DNA of 64,000 nt, from the NCBI RefSeq assembly GCF_003667505.1, contig NZ_RCVJ01000054.1, positions 96,801 through 160,800 on the forward strand, written 5' to 3'. Every line of letters begins with the position of its first letter. Position 1 is the first letter of the stretch. Of the stretch, positions 33,691 through 42,445 are shown one piece after another. Both the position numbers and the translations under genes were made by a program. A model generated the notes under the pieces. The model made no database searches. It was not told the origin of the DNA and saw nothing but the letters and a program-made list of their open reading frames with translations. This DNA comes from Micromonospora sp. BL4 (GTDB taxonomy: Bacteria; Actinomycetota; Actinomycetes; Mycobacteriales; Micromonosporaceae).

Positions 33691-34260
33691 GTGAGCGACG
33701 ACGACGCGGAGATCACCGCCTGGGCTCTCGCGGCGGGTCGGGGCGACCAGGACTCGGCCACCCGATTCATCCGGGCGACCCAGCGGCACGTATGGCGGTT
33801 CGTCGCCAACCTGATCAGCCCCTCCGAGGCCGACGATCTGACCCAGGAGACGTATCTGCGGGCCATGCGCTCGTTGCCGTCGTTCGCCGCGCGCTCGTCG
33901 GCCAGGACCTGGCTGCTCGGGATCGCCCGGAAGGTCACGGTGGATCACGTACGCGCGGCGACGAGACGTCCGCGCACCACCCAACTGTCGAACTGGCACG
34001 ACACCCCGGACCTGCGGAGCAGCGCCTTCGACGATGCGGTCGTGCTCGACGATCTCCTGTTCTCGTTGGCACCGGATCGACGTGAAGCGTTCGTGGCCAC
34101 GCAGATCCTCGGCCTGTCCTACGACGAGACCGCCGAGGTGTGCGGGTGCCCTGTCGGCACCATCCGCTCCCGGGTGGCGCGGGCTCGAGAAGATCTGGTT
34201 GCCGCGGTCAACGCGAGCCCTCAGCCGATGCGGCGACAGCGCGGCAACGCCGCCAGCTGA
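33691..34260 (+). CDS. ECF RNA polymerase sigma factor of the copper island
   Basis: 189 residues. Region 2 covers about 10-85 (ADDLTQETYLRAMRSLPSF, ARTWLLGIARKVTVDHVR) and region 4 about 115-175 (LAPDRREAFVATQILGLSYDETAEVCGCPVGTIRSRVARAREDL). The GTG at 33691 is set by GGAGG six bases upstream. The following zinc-finger anti-sigma gene and the copper genes beyond suggest this factor controls envelope copper and redox functions. It resembles the SigC-type ECF group seen with DyP, CopC and CopD genes in actinobacteria (from memory). The candidate promoter at 34301 lies just after its stop. Confidence 0.9.
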   Translation: MSDDDAEITAWALAAGRGDQDSATRFIRATQRHVWRFVANLISPSEADDLTQETYLRAMRSLPSFAARSSARTWLLGIARKVTVDHVRAATRRPRTTQLSNWHDTPDLRSSAFDDAVVLDDLLFSLAPDRREAFVATQILGLSYDETAEVCGCPVGTIRSRVARAREDLVAAVNASPQPMRRQRGNAAS

Positions 34261-34300
34261 ACGGCGACCAGCGCGAAGACGGCCTGTCGCGGATTGTCCT

Positions 34301-34331
34301 GGGAACCAGGACGCCCTCTCCACCGACTACC
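34301..34331 (+). promoter_or_regulatory. Candidate ECF promoter, probably driving a leaderless anti-sigma transcript
   Basis: GGGAACC (34301-34307), 16 bases, CGACTACC (34324-34331). Identical in both elements and in spacing to the site at 39876-39906. The anti-sigma ATG begins at 34337, where transcription should start, so the mRNA would be leaderless. Confidence 0.6.
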
Positions 34332-34336
34332 GGTAC

Positions 34337-35086
34337 ATGGGGTGTGAGCAGTGGCGTGAAATCCTGTCGGCGCAGTTGGACGGCGAGGAGACCCCCGCCG
34401 AGCAAGCCGAGGCCGACGCTCACCTTGACGGGTGCGCGACCTGCCGGCGATGGTACGACCAGGCCGCAGCGGTGACCCGGCGGACCCGCCTCACGCTGAC
34501 CGCGCTCGGGCCCGGGCCCGATTTGACCCACGTCATCCTGGCCACGCTTCCCGCGCCTCGACGACTGCGAGATCGCCTCGTGCTCACCCTGCGAGCCGGG
34601 CTTGCTCTCATCGGCGCTCTTCAGCTGGTGCTGGGCCTGGCGCAGATCGGCCGCGGCCCGTCGGCCGCACACGCCCACGACGCCGTCGCCTCCGGGCACC
34701 TGTGGCACGAGGCCGCCGCCTGGAACATCGCCGTTGGTGCCGGGTTTCTCTTCGTGGCGGCCCGGCGTACGGCCCCCACCGGGCTACTGCCGACTCTGAG
34801 TGCCTTCGTCGGCACGCTCGTGTTGCTCTCGGTCAACGACCTGATGACTGGCCGGGTGGAACCCACCCGCCTGGTCAGCCACGGCTTCCTGCTCGCCGGT
34901 TACCTGATCGTCGTCGCGTTGTCGCGGACCAGGCGCCGCCTTGACGGCCCTCCGACGCAAGGCCGGACCGACCGCCCCGCCTGGCGCCTCGCCGCTGGCG
35001 ACGAGCCGCAGGCGACCCGACCGAGGCTGCGACTGGCACCACCCCATCCGGGCACGGCACGGGTCCGCGACCGGTCAGCAGCCTGA
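34337..35086 (+). CDS. Zinc-finger anti-sigma factor with polytopic membrane domain
   Basis: 249 residues. The N-terminal ZAS domain has HLDGCATCRRWYDQ, i.e. the HxxxCxxC zinc motif, preceded by MGCEQWREILSAQLDGEE. About four hydrophobic segments (roughly residues 80-205) follow, including LRAGLALIGALQLVLGLAQIG and LLPTLSAFVGTLVLLSVNDL. The C-terminal 45 residues are polar and Arg-rich. It should hold the preceding ECF sigma factor at the membrane. No Shine-Dalgarno precedes the ATG, consistent with leaderless translation from the adjacent promoter. Confidence 0.85.
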   Translation: MGCEQWREILSAQLDGEETPAEQAEADAHLDGCATCRRWYDQAAAVTRRTRLTLTALGPGPDLTHVILATLPAPRRLRDRLVLTLRAGLALIGALQLVLGLAQIGRGPSAAHAHDAVASGHLWHEAAAWNIAVGAGFLFVAARRTAPTGLLPTLSAFVGTLVLLSVNDLMTGRVEPTRLVSHGFLLAGYLIVVALSRTRRRLDGPPTQGRTDRPAWRLAAGDEPQATRPRLRLAPPHPGTARVRDRSAA

Positions 35087-35225
35087 CCGTCTGCAAGGCC
35101 CCGCTTCTCCGCCAGACCGTCGCCGCATCAACCCCGAGCGCGGGACGGCAATTACCCACCAGCCGGAACTTTCGCGCTGCGTCAACCGACCAACGAAGCA
35201 GCAGCAACCATCGGAGGAAGAATTC

Positions 35226-35828
35226 ATGCGCACCACCAGTCCCTTCGGATCGCGCCGACGCTCGGCCGTTGTCCTCGCCACCGCCGCTGCGCTCGCCGCG
35301 GTCGGCGTCGCCGGGTGCGGCTCGTCCGACTCGTCGTCGGCCGCGCAGCCGAGCCCGTCAGTGTCGGCGAGTGCCCCTGCTGGCGTGGTCACGATTCGCG
35401 ACCCGTGGGTGAAGGCGGCCGACAAGGGGATGACGGCGGCCTTCGGCACCCTGGTCAATGACAGCGACACCGATGTCACGGTGACCAGTGCCACGACCTC
35501 CGTGTCGTCGATGGAGCTGCACGAGATGGCCATGAAGGACGGCAAGATGGTCATGCAGCAGAAGCAGGGTGGCATCCTGATCAAGGCCAAGGGCACGCAC
35601 CCGCTGGAGCCTGGTGGCGACCACCTGATGCTGATGGATGTCAAGCAGCCCGTGCGGGCAGGCGACGAGTTGACCTTTACCCTCACCTTCGCCGACGGCA
35701 AGACCCAGCAGTTCACCGCGGTCGCCAAGCCGTTCACCGGTGCCCAGGAGACCTACGCCCCGGGGCACGGCGAGCCCATGCCCAGCATGAGCGCCACGCC
35801 GGAGATGAGCATGAGCCCGGCATCGTGA
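35226..35828 (+). CDS. PCu(A)C-type periplasmic copper chaperone lipoprotein
   Basis: 200 residues. The signal peptide ends in lipobox GVAGC. The PCuAC domain (about 60-165) carries the copper ligands in MELHEMAMKDGKM and in GDHLMLM, matching H(x)M ... M ... HxM. A Met-rich tail (PMPSMSATPEMSMSP) adds possible Cu(I) ligands. GGAGGAAG precedes the ATG. The stop overlaps the DyP peroxidase start by four bases. In Streptomyces lividans an equivalent pair (chaperone ECuC next to DtpA) serves maturation of the copper oxidase GlxA; that parallel is from memory. Confidence 0.9.
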   Translation: MRTTSPFGSRRRSAVVLATAAALAAVGVAGCGSSDSSSAAQPSPSVSASAPAGVVTIRDPWVKAADKGMTAAFGTLVNDSDTDVTVTSATTSVSSMELHEMAMKDGKMVMQQKQGGILIKAKGTHPLEPGGDHLMLMDVKQPVRAGDELTFTLTFADGKTQQFTAVAKPFTGAQETYAPGHGEPMPSMSATPEMSMSPAS

Positions 35829-37066
35829 CCGACACGCCAACTGCCCGCCCGGTGAGCAGGCGTGGTCTGCTCACCGGCGGGGCACTGGCCGCCGGAGGTG
35901 CACTGGCCGGCGGTGCCGCGATCGCCGCGACTCGTACCGGCGGGAGCGGGCAACCGCCGGCCGCCGCCGCCGACACGATGCCGGTGGCGAATGTCGGTGG
36001 CCTGGTCGAGCCGTTCCACGGCGCCCGGCAGGCCGGCGTGGTCACCGAACCGCAGGCGCACGCGTCGTTCGTGGCCCTCACCCTGCGGGCCGGCACCGAC
36101 CGGGCCGCGCTGGGTCGAATGCTGCGGCTGCTCAGCGACGACGCGGCCCGTCTCACCCAGGGCCGCCCCGCCCTGGCCGACACCGAGGCCGAACTCGGCC
36201 TGCTGCCCGCGCGGCTGACCGTGACCTTCGGGTTCGGGCCCGGCCTCTACCGTGCCGCCGGCGTCGACGACCGGCGGCCCACATCGGTCGCCGACCTGCC
36301 CCAGTTCCGCATCGACCGGCTCCAACCGGCCTGGTCCGGCGGCGACCTGCTGCTGCAGATCTGCGCGGACGACGCGATCACCGTGGCACACGCCCAACGT
36401 GTCCTGATCAAGGACAGCCGGCCCTTCGCCACCGTCCGGTGGGTCCAGCAAGGCTTCCGGCGCAGTCCCGGCGTCGAGCCGGGCGGCCACACGCAGCGCA
36501 ACCTCTTCGGTCAGCTCGACGGCACCGCCAATCCCCGTCCGGGGGCGCCGATGGATTCGGCCGTCTTCGTGGCCGACGGCCCGGCATGGCTGCGCGACAG
36601 CACCACCCTGGTGCTCCGGCGGATCAGCATGAACCTGGAGACCTGGGACCTGCTCGGCCGGACCGACCGCGAACTCGCGGTCGGTCGACGCCTCGACAGC
36701 GGCGCACCCCTCACCGGCATCGCCGAACATGACGAACCCGACTTCGCCGCCACCGGCCCGGACGGACTCACCGTCATCCCCGACTTCTCTCATATGACCC
36801 GCGCACACGTCACCGACGACCGGTTCAAGATCCTGCGTCGGCCGTACAACTACGACGGTGTACCGACCGCGGAGGGTCATGCGGACAGCGGCTTGATCTT
36901 CACGTCCTACCAGGCCGACATCGCCCGGCAGTACCTGCCCATCCAGCAACGGCTGGCCGAGCGGGACCTGCTCAACGAGTGGACCACGCCGATCGGGTCC
37001 GCCGTATTCGCCATTCCTCCCGGTTGTCAACCAGGAGGATGGGTCGGCGAGCAGGTGCTCGGGTGA
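35825..37066 (+). CDS. Tat-exported DyP-type haem peroxidase (EfeB/DtpA-like)
   Basis: 413 residues. A twin-arginine signal (SRRGLLTGGALAAGGALAGG) is at the N-terminus. The DyP motif GQLDGTANP (GxxDG) lies near residue 235, and SHMTRAH further on is in the region of the proximal haem His. GTG start overlapping the PCuAC stop. It should use peroxide outside the cell and belongs to the A-type secreted DyP group. Its operon links haem peroxidase, copper chaperone and CopC/CopD, as in the Streptomyces GlxA maturation cluster, although no GlxA-like oxidase gene is in this window. Confidence 0.92.
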   Translation: MTDTPTARPVSRRGLLTGGALAAGGALAGGAAIAATRTGGSGQPPAAAADTMPVANVGGLVEPFHGARQAGVVTEPQAHASFVALTLRAGTDRAALGRMLRLLSDDAARLTQGRPALADTEAELGLLPARLTVTFGFGPGLYRAAGVDDRRPTSVADLPQFRIDRLQPAWSGGDLLLQICADDAITVAHAQRVLIKDSRPFATVRWVQQGFRRSPGVEPGGHTQRNLFGQLDGTANPRPGAPMDSAVFVADGPAWLRDSTTLVLRRISMNLETWDLLGRTDRELAVGRRLDSGAPLTGIAEHDEPDFAATGPDGLTVIPDFSHMTRAHVTDDRFKILRRPYNYDGVPTAEGHADSGLIFTSYQADIARQYLPIQQRLAERDLLNEWTTPIGSAVFAIPPGCQPGGWVGEQVLG

Positions 37067-37088
37067 CCACGCCAACCGGAGTTTCGTC

Positions 37089-37649
37089 ATGACCGTACCG
37101 TCGTCCCGTCCCATCGTCGTCCGGCTCGGCGCGGCGGTGCTCGCCGTCGTCGTGGCGCTGCTCGTCCCGGCCAGCCCGGCGTGGGCGCACAACAAGCTTC
37201 GGTCCGCGGCGCCGGTCCAGGAGTCGACCGTGTCCAGCGCGCCGACTGAGATCGTGCTCGAATTCGTTGAGCGGCTCGACCCGACGTTCACCACCATCGT
37301 GCTCACCGACGCCGCCAAGCGGAAGGTCCCCACGGGCGACCCGGTGGTCGGCGGGGCGAAGGGATCGGTCCAGGTGACCGAGGCGCTGCCCAACGGCACC
37401 TACACCGTCGCCTACCGTGTCGTCTCCACCGACGGTCACCCGGTCCAGGGGTCGTACCCGTTCACGGTGGCCGACCCCAATTCCAGCGCCGCGCCGATCG
37501 TCAGCACGCCGACGGACGCGCCGTCCGCAGTCGCGTCGGTGAAGGACGACCGTGGGCCGAACGCAGGCGTCCTCGTCGCTGGTGCCGTGCTGGTCGTCCT
37601 CGTCCTGGTGGGCGCGGGGCTGCTCTGGCGTCGGGCGACCCGTCGCTGA
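37089..37649 (+). CDS. copC: CopC-domain copper-binding membrane protein
   Basis: 186 residues. The signal peptide ends at AWA-HNKLRSAAP, leaving the N-terminal His of the Cu(II) site. The CopC beta-sandwich covers about 34-125, with a second typical His in YRVVSTDGHPVQGSYPF. A linker and one C-terminal helix (about 157-178) follow, ending RRATRR inside. It sits 22 bases after the DyP gene and 57 before the CopD-CtaG fusion, so it is probably the copper acceptor that hands metal to CopD. Confidence 0.92.
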   Translation: MTVPSSRPIVVRLGAAVLAVVVALLVPASPAWAHNKLRSAAPVQESTVSSAPTEIVLEFVERLDPTFTTIVLTDAAKRKVPTGDPVVGGAKGSVQVTEALPNGTYTVAYRVVSTDGHPVQGSYPFTVADPNSSAAPIVSTPTDAPSAVASVKDDRGPNAGVLVAGAVLVVLVLVGAGLLWRRATRR

Positions 37650-37706
37650 CCAGACCGCTCGCCCGCGGTCGCGTCACTTCATCACTTCACAGGTCAAGGT
37701 CAACAC

Positions 37707-39842
37707 GTGTCCGACACAGATTCCCGGCAGCTCGCCGCCGACGATCCTGGTAACGCCCAGACCAACGTCGCGGCGCCGGCGGAGCCGGCCCCCATGTCCA
37801 CCGGCCGGTCCCGGTCCTACACCCAACGCGCAGGATCTGCTGCGTTCGGCTGGTTGACCATCGTCGCCATCTGCGCCTCGGGAGTCGCTCTGCTGCTGCT
37901 CGGCCTGCGGGTCGGAGGTGCCCTCACTGCCGCGATTCCGGGCCTGCCCGATGCGGGACCAGCCACGACCTGGGCGCTGCCGGTGGTCCGGCTCATCTCC
38001 GACGGCCTCGCCACCGTCACCGTCGGCATGCTGGTGACCGCCGCATTCCTGCTGCCCGGCGACGGACGAACCGTCTCTCCCCACGGCTACCTGCTCCTAC
38101 GGCGCGCGAGCGCCGCCGCACTCGGCTGGGCGGCGGTGGCGCTGTCGCTGATGGTGCTGACGGTCTCGGACCTCCTCGGCCAACCGCTGGAGACGCTCAA
38201 GCCCGCGACGGTCGTCAGCTTCGCCACCACGATCTCGCAGGGACAGTCGCTCATGCTGCAGGCCGGGCTGGCCCTGACCGTGGCCCTGCTGGCTCGCGCC
38301 GGGGTGTCCCGAGGGCTCGCGGCGACGGTCACGATCCTGGCTCTGGTCGCGGTGCTGCCCCCGGCCTTCACCGGCCACTCCGCCGGGGCCGGCAATCACC
38401 AGATCGCCGTCACCAGCCTGGCCCTGCACGTCCTCGCCGCCGCGGTGTGGATCGGTGGGCTCGTCGCCCTGCTGATGGTGCGGCGCACCCGCCTGCTGGC
38501 CGAGGCCGCCGTCCGGTACAGCCGCCTCGCCCTGGGCTGTTTCGTCGCCGTGACGGTGAGCGGGCTGGCCAATGCAGCCGTCCGTCTCGGTGCGATCGAC
38601 CAGCTCTGGCTGTCCCGCTACGGCTGGTTGGTCCTCGGCAAGCTCGCCGCACTGCTGGTCCTCGGCGTGCTCGGCGCGGCACACCGCTCCCGTACCCTGC
38701 CGGCACTGCGCGCCGGGAAGCCCTGGGCGTTCGGCCGACTGGCCGCCGGGGAGCTGACCGTGTTCGCCGCGACCGTGGGCCTGGCGGTGGCGCTGTCGCG
38801 CAGCCCCACGCCCGTCCCGGTCTCCGGCATCGACGCCGACCCGATCACCGAGCTGCTCGGCTTCCCGATGCCCAGCGCGCCAACCGCGGGCAACCTGCTC
38901 GGACAACCGCTGCCGGACATGTTCTTCCTGACCCTCTGCGCCGTCGGTATCGGCGGGTACCTGGCCGGTGTGCGACGGATGCACGCCGGTGGGCACCGCT
39001 GGCCGATCGCCCGCACGGCGAGCTGGGTGGGTGGGATGCTGCTGCTCGCCGCCAGCACCAACCTCGGCGTCGCGCGCTACGCCTACGTGCTGTTCAGCGC
39101 CCACATGGCACAGCACATGGTGCTGTCGATGCTGGTGCCGATCCTGCTGGTCGGCGGCGCGCCGGTCACCCTCGCCCTACGCGCCCTGCGCCGACCGGCC
39201 GACCCGCAGGTACGCGGCGCCCGGGAATGGCTGCTGATCGCCGTGCACAGCCCGGTCACCAAGCTGCTCACGCACCCGCTCGTCGCGCTCGGCATCTACA
39301 CCGCCAGCCTGTTCGGCCTGTACTTCAGCGACCTGCTCGGTGTGCTGATGCGTTCCCATCTCGGTCACCTGGCGATGCTCACCCACTTCGTGGTCGCCGG
39401 CTATCTGCTGTTCTGGGTCCTCATCGGCGTCGACCCGGGCCGCCGACGCCTCCCCCATCCCCTACTGGTGGTCATTCACCTGGCGTCGATGATGGCGCAC
39501 GGCTTCTTCGGCCTGGTCCTCATGCAGACCACCACCGTCATCGCCCCCGACTGGTACATCGCCGTCCACCCCGCCTGGGCGTCGCCGCTGCTCACCGACC
39601 AGAAGCTCGGCGCCGGCATCGCCTGGGCGTTCGGAGAGCTACCCGCCGTCGTCGTCATGATCGTCCTGATTCGTCAGTGGATCCGCGTCGACCAGCGCGA
39701 ACAGGCCCGTCTCGACCGGGCCGCCGACCGGGCCGACGCCACCGGCGAGGTGGACGACCTCGCCCGCTACAACGCGTTCCTCGCCGAGGCGGGGCGGGGC
39801 GACGGTGATCCGCGGAGCAAGGCCCGGCCCGACACGCACTGA
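37707..39842 (+). CDS. CopD-CtaG fusion copper transport/oxidase assembly membrane protein
   Basis: 711 residues with about fourteen transmembrane helices in two blocks. The N-terminal CopD-like half (about 45-360) has FTGHSAGAGNHQIAVTSLALH and LAAAVWIGGLVALL. The C-terminal CtaG (caa3 assembly) half (about 390-670) has MAQHMVLSMLVPILLVGGAP, THFVVAGYLLFWVLIGVDPG and MAHGFFGLVLMQ. His and Met residues in the helices could guide copper. Fusing importer and assembly halves is known in actinobacteria. GTG start at 37707; an ATG at 37794 is an alternative. It ends the operon before a new promoter. Confidence 0.9.
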   Translation: MSDTDSRQLAADDPGNAQTNVAAPAEPAPMSTGRSRSYTQRAGSAAFGWLTIVAICASGVALLLLGLRVGGALTAAIPGLPDAGPATTWALPVVRLISDGLATVTVGMLVTAAFLLPGDGRTVSPHGYLLLRRASAAALGWAAVALSLMVLTVSDLLGQPLETLKPATVVSFATTISQGQSLMLQAGLALTVALLARAGVSRGLAATVTILALVAVLPPAFTGHSAGAGNHQIAVTSLALHVLAAAVWIGGLVALLMVRRTRLLAEAAVRYSRLALGCFVAVTVSGLANAAVRLGAIDQLWLSRYGWLVLGKLAALLVLGVLGAAHRSRTLPALRAGKPWAFGRLAAGELTVFAATVGLAVALSRSPTPVPVSGIDADPITELLGFPMPSAPTAGNLLGQPLPDMFFLTLCAVGIGGYLAGVRRMHAGGHRWPIARTASWVGGMLLLAASTNLGVARYAYVLFSAHMAQHMVLSMLVPILLVGGAPVTLALRALRRPADPQVRGAREWLLIAVHSPVTKLLTHPLVALGIYTASLFGLYFSDLLGVLMRSHLGHLAMLTHFVVAGYLLFWVLIGVDPGRRRLPHPLLVVIHLASMMAHGFFGLVLMQTTTVIAPDWYIAVHPAWASPLLTDQKLGAGIAWAFGELPAVVVMIVLIRQWIRVDQREQARLDRAADRADATGEVDDLARYNAFLAEAGRGDGDPRSKARPDTH

Positions 39843-39875
39843 CCCGCGGCCCCGATCCTGGTCTGCGAAATTCCT

Positions 39876-39906
39876 GGGAACCGCCGGGGCTCTTTTCCCG
39901 ACTACC
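39876..39906 (+). promoter_or_regulatory. Candidate ECF promoter before the PepSY gene
   Basis: GGGAACC (39876-39882), 16 bases, CGACTACC (39899-39906), identical to the site at 34301. In both cases the GGGAACC is preceded by CCT. Predicted start near 39913, about 60 bases above the GTG at 39972. Confidence 0.6.
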
Positions 39907-39971
39907 TCACAGGGCCGGAGCTGACGCGACGAACCACCGGGCGACCATGCCAGCAGGAGGACACCCCCTGG

Positions 39972-41480
39972 GTGCTTCTCGCCAATTCCGATCGGAAGAA
40001 TATGTCTTTCACCGAGTTGTCCGGCGCGCCGACGCCGGAATCCTCCACAACCGCCGAAACAACACCGGCCCGACCCGTCCGGCGCACGTCACCGTTCGGC
40101 GCCCTGCTGCTCCGGCTGCACTTCTACGCCGGGATCCTCGTCGCGCCGTTCCTTGTGGTCGCCGCACTGACCGGGCTGGCCTACACCACGACTCCGCAAC
40201 TGGACAAGATCCTCTACGGCGACCAGCTGACCGTCGCCCAGGTGGGTGAACGTCCTCTGCCGCTGGCCGACCAGATCGGAGCCGCGCGGAACGCGCACCC
40301 CGACGGCGGCATCGCCACGGTGCAGCCCGGCGACGGCGACCAGAGCACCCGGGTGACGTTCTCCCTGCCGGAGCTCGGCGAGAAGCAGCACACCGTCTAC
40401 GTCGACCCGTACACCGCTGAGGTCAAGGGCCAACTGACCACCTGGTTCGGCTCCACACCGGCCACCACCTGGCTGGACGACCTGCACCGCAACCTGCACC
40501 TGGGCGTGGTGGGCCGGCACTACTCCGAACTGGCCGCGAGCTGGCTCTGGGTAATCGCGCTCGGTGGAGTCATCCTCTGGTGGCGCCGCCGCAGCGCCTC
40601 CCGCGCCACCGCCCGGCACCTGCTCGTGCCGGACCTGTCCGCAGGCAAGGGCGTTCGCCGCACCCGAGGTTGGCACGCCACCACCGGTATCTGGCTCACC
40701 GTCGGCCTGCTCTTCCTCTCCGCCACCGGGCTGACCTGGTCCCGCTACGCCGGGGCGAACTTCGGAGCAGGCCTCGACGCGCTACAGGCCCGGGCACCGG
40801 AGATCTCCACCACCCTCACCGCCGATCCCGCCGCCCCGACCGAGACCGGCGGCGGCCACGAGCACGGTGCCACCGGAGCGGGCGGGGTGGTCGAGTCGGC
40901 AGCCTTCGACCGCGTGTCGACGGCCGCCCGGGCGGCCGGTCTCTCCGGCCCGGTCGAGATCGCCCCGGCGGCGGAGCCGGGCTCCGCCTGGACCGTCACG
41001 CAGGTCGACAACACCTGGCCGGTCGCCAAGGACCGCGTCGCCGTCGACCCGGCCGCGGGACAGGTGACCGCCCGCAGCGACTTCGCGGACTGGCCCCTGC
41101 TGGCGAAACTCAGCGGCCTCGGCATCCAGGCCCACATGGGTCTGCTCTTCGGCCCGATCAACCAGATCCTGCTCGCCGCGCTGGCCCTCGGCCTGCTCAG
41201 CGTCATCGTCTGGGGCTACCGGATGTGGTGGCAGCGCCGGCCGACCCGCGTCGACCGGCGCGCGCTCGCCGGCACCCCGCCAGCCCGCGGCGGCGTACGC
41301 GGCCTGCCGCTCTGGGCGCTGCTGGTCGGCGTACCGGTGATTGCGGCGGTCGGTTGGGCACTGCCGCTGTTCGGGCTCACCCTGCTGGCCTTCCTCGTCA
41401 TCGACGTCGTGGCGGGCGCGGTGGCGCGACGGCGGCGTCCCGCCGCGGTCCCCACCTCCCCGGCTCCGGCCGGCAGCTGA
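39972..41480 (+). CDS. PepSY-associated transmembrane protein
   Basis: 502 residues. The first helix follows FGALLLRLHFYAGILVAPFLVVAALTGLAYT, the hallmark of the PepSY-TM family; others lie near residues 185, 235, 385 and 440-475. PepSY-like outer domains cover about 80-150 and 310-370, and a His/Gly stretch (GGGHEHGATGAGG) lies at about 295. The family is implicated in iron or copper reductase-type functions, without proven activity here. AGGAGG lies 11 bases before the GTG at 39972; the ATG at 40002 is an alternative. Its own ECF-type promoter ties it to the copper regulon. Confidence 0.85.
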   Translation: MLLANSDRKNMSFTELSGAPTPESSTTAETTPARPVRRTSPFGALLLRLHFYAGILVAPFLVVAALTGLAYTTTPQLDKILYGDQLTVAQVGERPLPLADQIGAARNAHPDGGIATVQPGDGDQSTRVTFSLPELGEKQHTVYVDPYTAEVKGQLTTWFGSTPATTWLDDLHRNLHLGVVGRHYSELAASWLWVIALGGVILWWRRRSASRATARHLLVPDLSAGKGVRRTRGWHATTGIWLTVGLLFLSATGLTWSRYAGANFGAGLDALQARAPEISTTLTADPAAPTETGGGHEHGATGAGGVVESAAFDRVSTAARAAGLSGPVEIAPAAEPGSAWTVTQVDNTWPVAKDRVAVDPAAGQVTARSDFADWPLLAKLSGLGIQAHMGLLFGPINQILLAALALGLLSVIVWGYRMWWQRRPTRVDRRALAGTPPARGGVRGLPLWALLVGVPVIAAVGWALPLFGLTLLAFLVIDVVAGAVARRRRPAAVPTSPAPAGS

Positions 41481-41494
41481 CGCGCACCACCGAG

Positions 41495-41528
41495 ATTCGG
41501 CCGCCCGTCGCTCGACGGGCGGCCGAAT
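41495..41528 (+). terminator. Perfect 15-bp hairpin terminator after the PepSY gene
   Basis: ATTCGGCCGCCCGTC (41495-41509) and GACGGGCGGCCGAAT (41514-41528) pair perfectly around GCTC. A second small hairpin, ACTCCCTC/GAGGGAGT, lies at 41552-41571. The remaining bases up to 41829 show no gene and no recognisable site. Confidence 0.75.
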
Positions 41529-41829
41529 GCGGATCAGGGGCCGCGACGGCGACTCCCTCCCACGAGGGAGTGCATTCCCCTCCGACGGGGACGAGGTGTT
41601 GTCCGTCGCCGCAGAGCATTGGTTCATACGGTCGGCGAGCGCGCCGCGCGGATGATTCGCAGTCCGGTCATCCGCACCCGCCTTCTGACAACGAGACCGG
41701 CGACTTCATCTCCATGACCACCGGGCTCACGTGGTGGGCAACACCGCACCGCGTCAGCACGCCGCGCTGACCAGCTGGCGAGCGGCTCGCAGAGCCGGCC
41801 CCGTCCTGAGACCGATCGAGCGGAGCGAC

Positions 41830-42252
41830 ATGGAGACCCTCGCCACCGGCGCCATCGTGGACACGGCCGCTGTCGGCAAGAGGTGGCCAGCGTTCGCCGC
41901 GGTGTGGGTGGGGGCGTACGCGGTTGTTCATGCCTGGTGGGCCGTACAGGGCGCGCCACGATTCGCCGAACCCGGTGAGTCCTTCTTCCCCGGTGGATGG
42001 CTTCCGGTGGCGACTGCGGTGCTGTCGACAGCGGCGGTCCTGCTGATCGATTGGGGCGCCGGCCTCACCACATACTTCGGCATCGGCGGAATGACCGCCT
42101 GGGCCACCGGCAACAACATGGACGGGGCGGCCTGGTTCCTGGTGATCGTGCTACCGGCCTACACCCTGTGGGGTCTGGGCCTGCTGGTCGCCGCCACCTC
42201 GTACCTCAGCCGGACCAGACCCGAGTGCGCGCTGCACCGAGCGAGCCATTGA
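41830..42252 (+). CDS. Small integral membrane protein, unknown function
   Basis: 140 residues from the ATG at 41830, with CGGAG five bases upstream. Four hydrophobic segments are visible at about residues 20-37, 55-75, 80-95 and 100-125, including FAAVWVGAYAVVHAWWAVQG and WFLVIVLPAYTLWGLGLLVAATSYL. There is no recognisable motif. The frame remains open further upstream to 41731 but without membrane character. Its place behind the copper island may be incidental, as a terminator separates them. Confidence 0.6.
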   Translation: METLATGAIVDTAAVGKRWPAFAAVWVGAYAVVHAWWAVQGAPRFAEPGESFFPGGWLPVATAVLSTAAVLLIDWGAGLTTYFGIGGMTAWATGNNMDGAAWFLVIVLPAYTLWGLGLLVAATSYLSRTRPECALHRASH

Positions 42253-42445
42253 TGGCGCCGCCGTCCACATCGGCCCCGGTGGCCCCGTTCCTGCCGTTGC
42301 GGCTGGAAACAGGGGGCCAAACACTCTGGGGCGTCGGACTGCCGGAGGCTTCCACGTCGTACGTCAGGCTGGCCAGAGCCCGTGTTCGCGGAGCGCCGTC
42401 AGCTGAGGGTCTGGCCAAAACGGTTCAACTTGGCGGGGAGGATCG

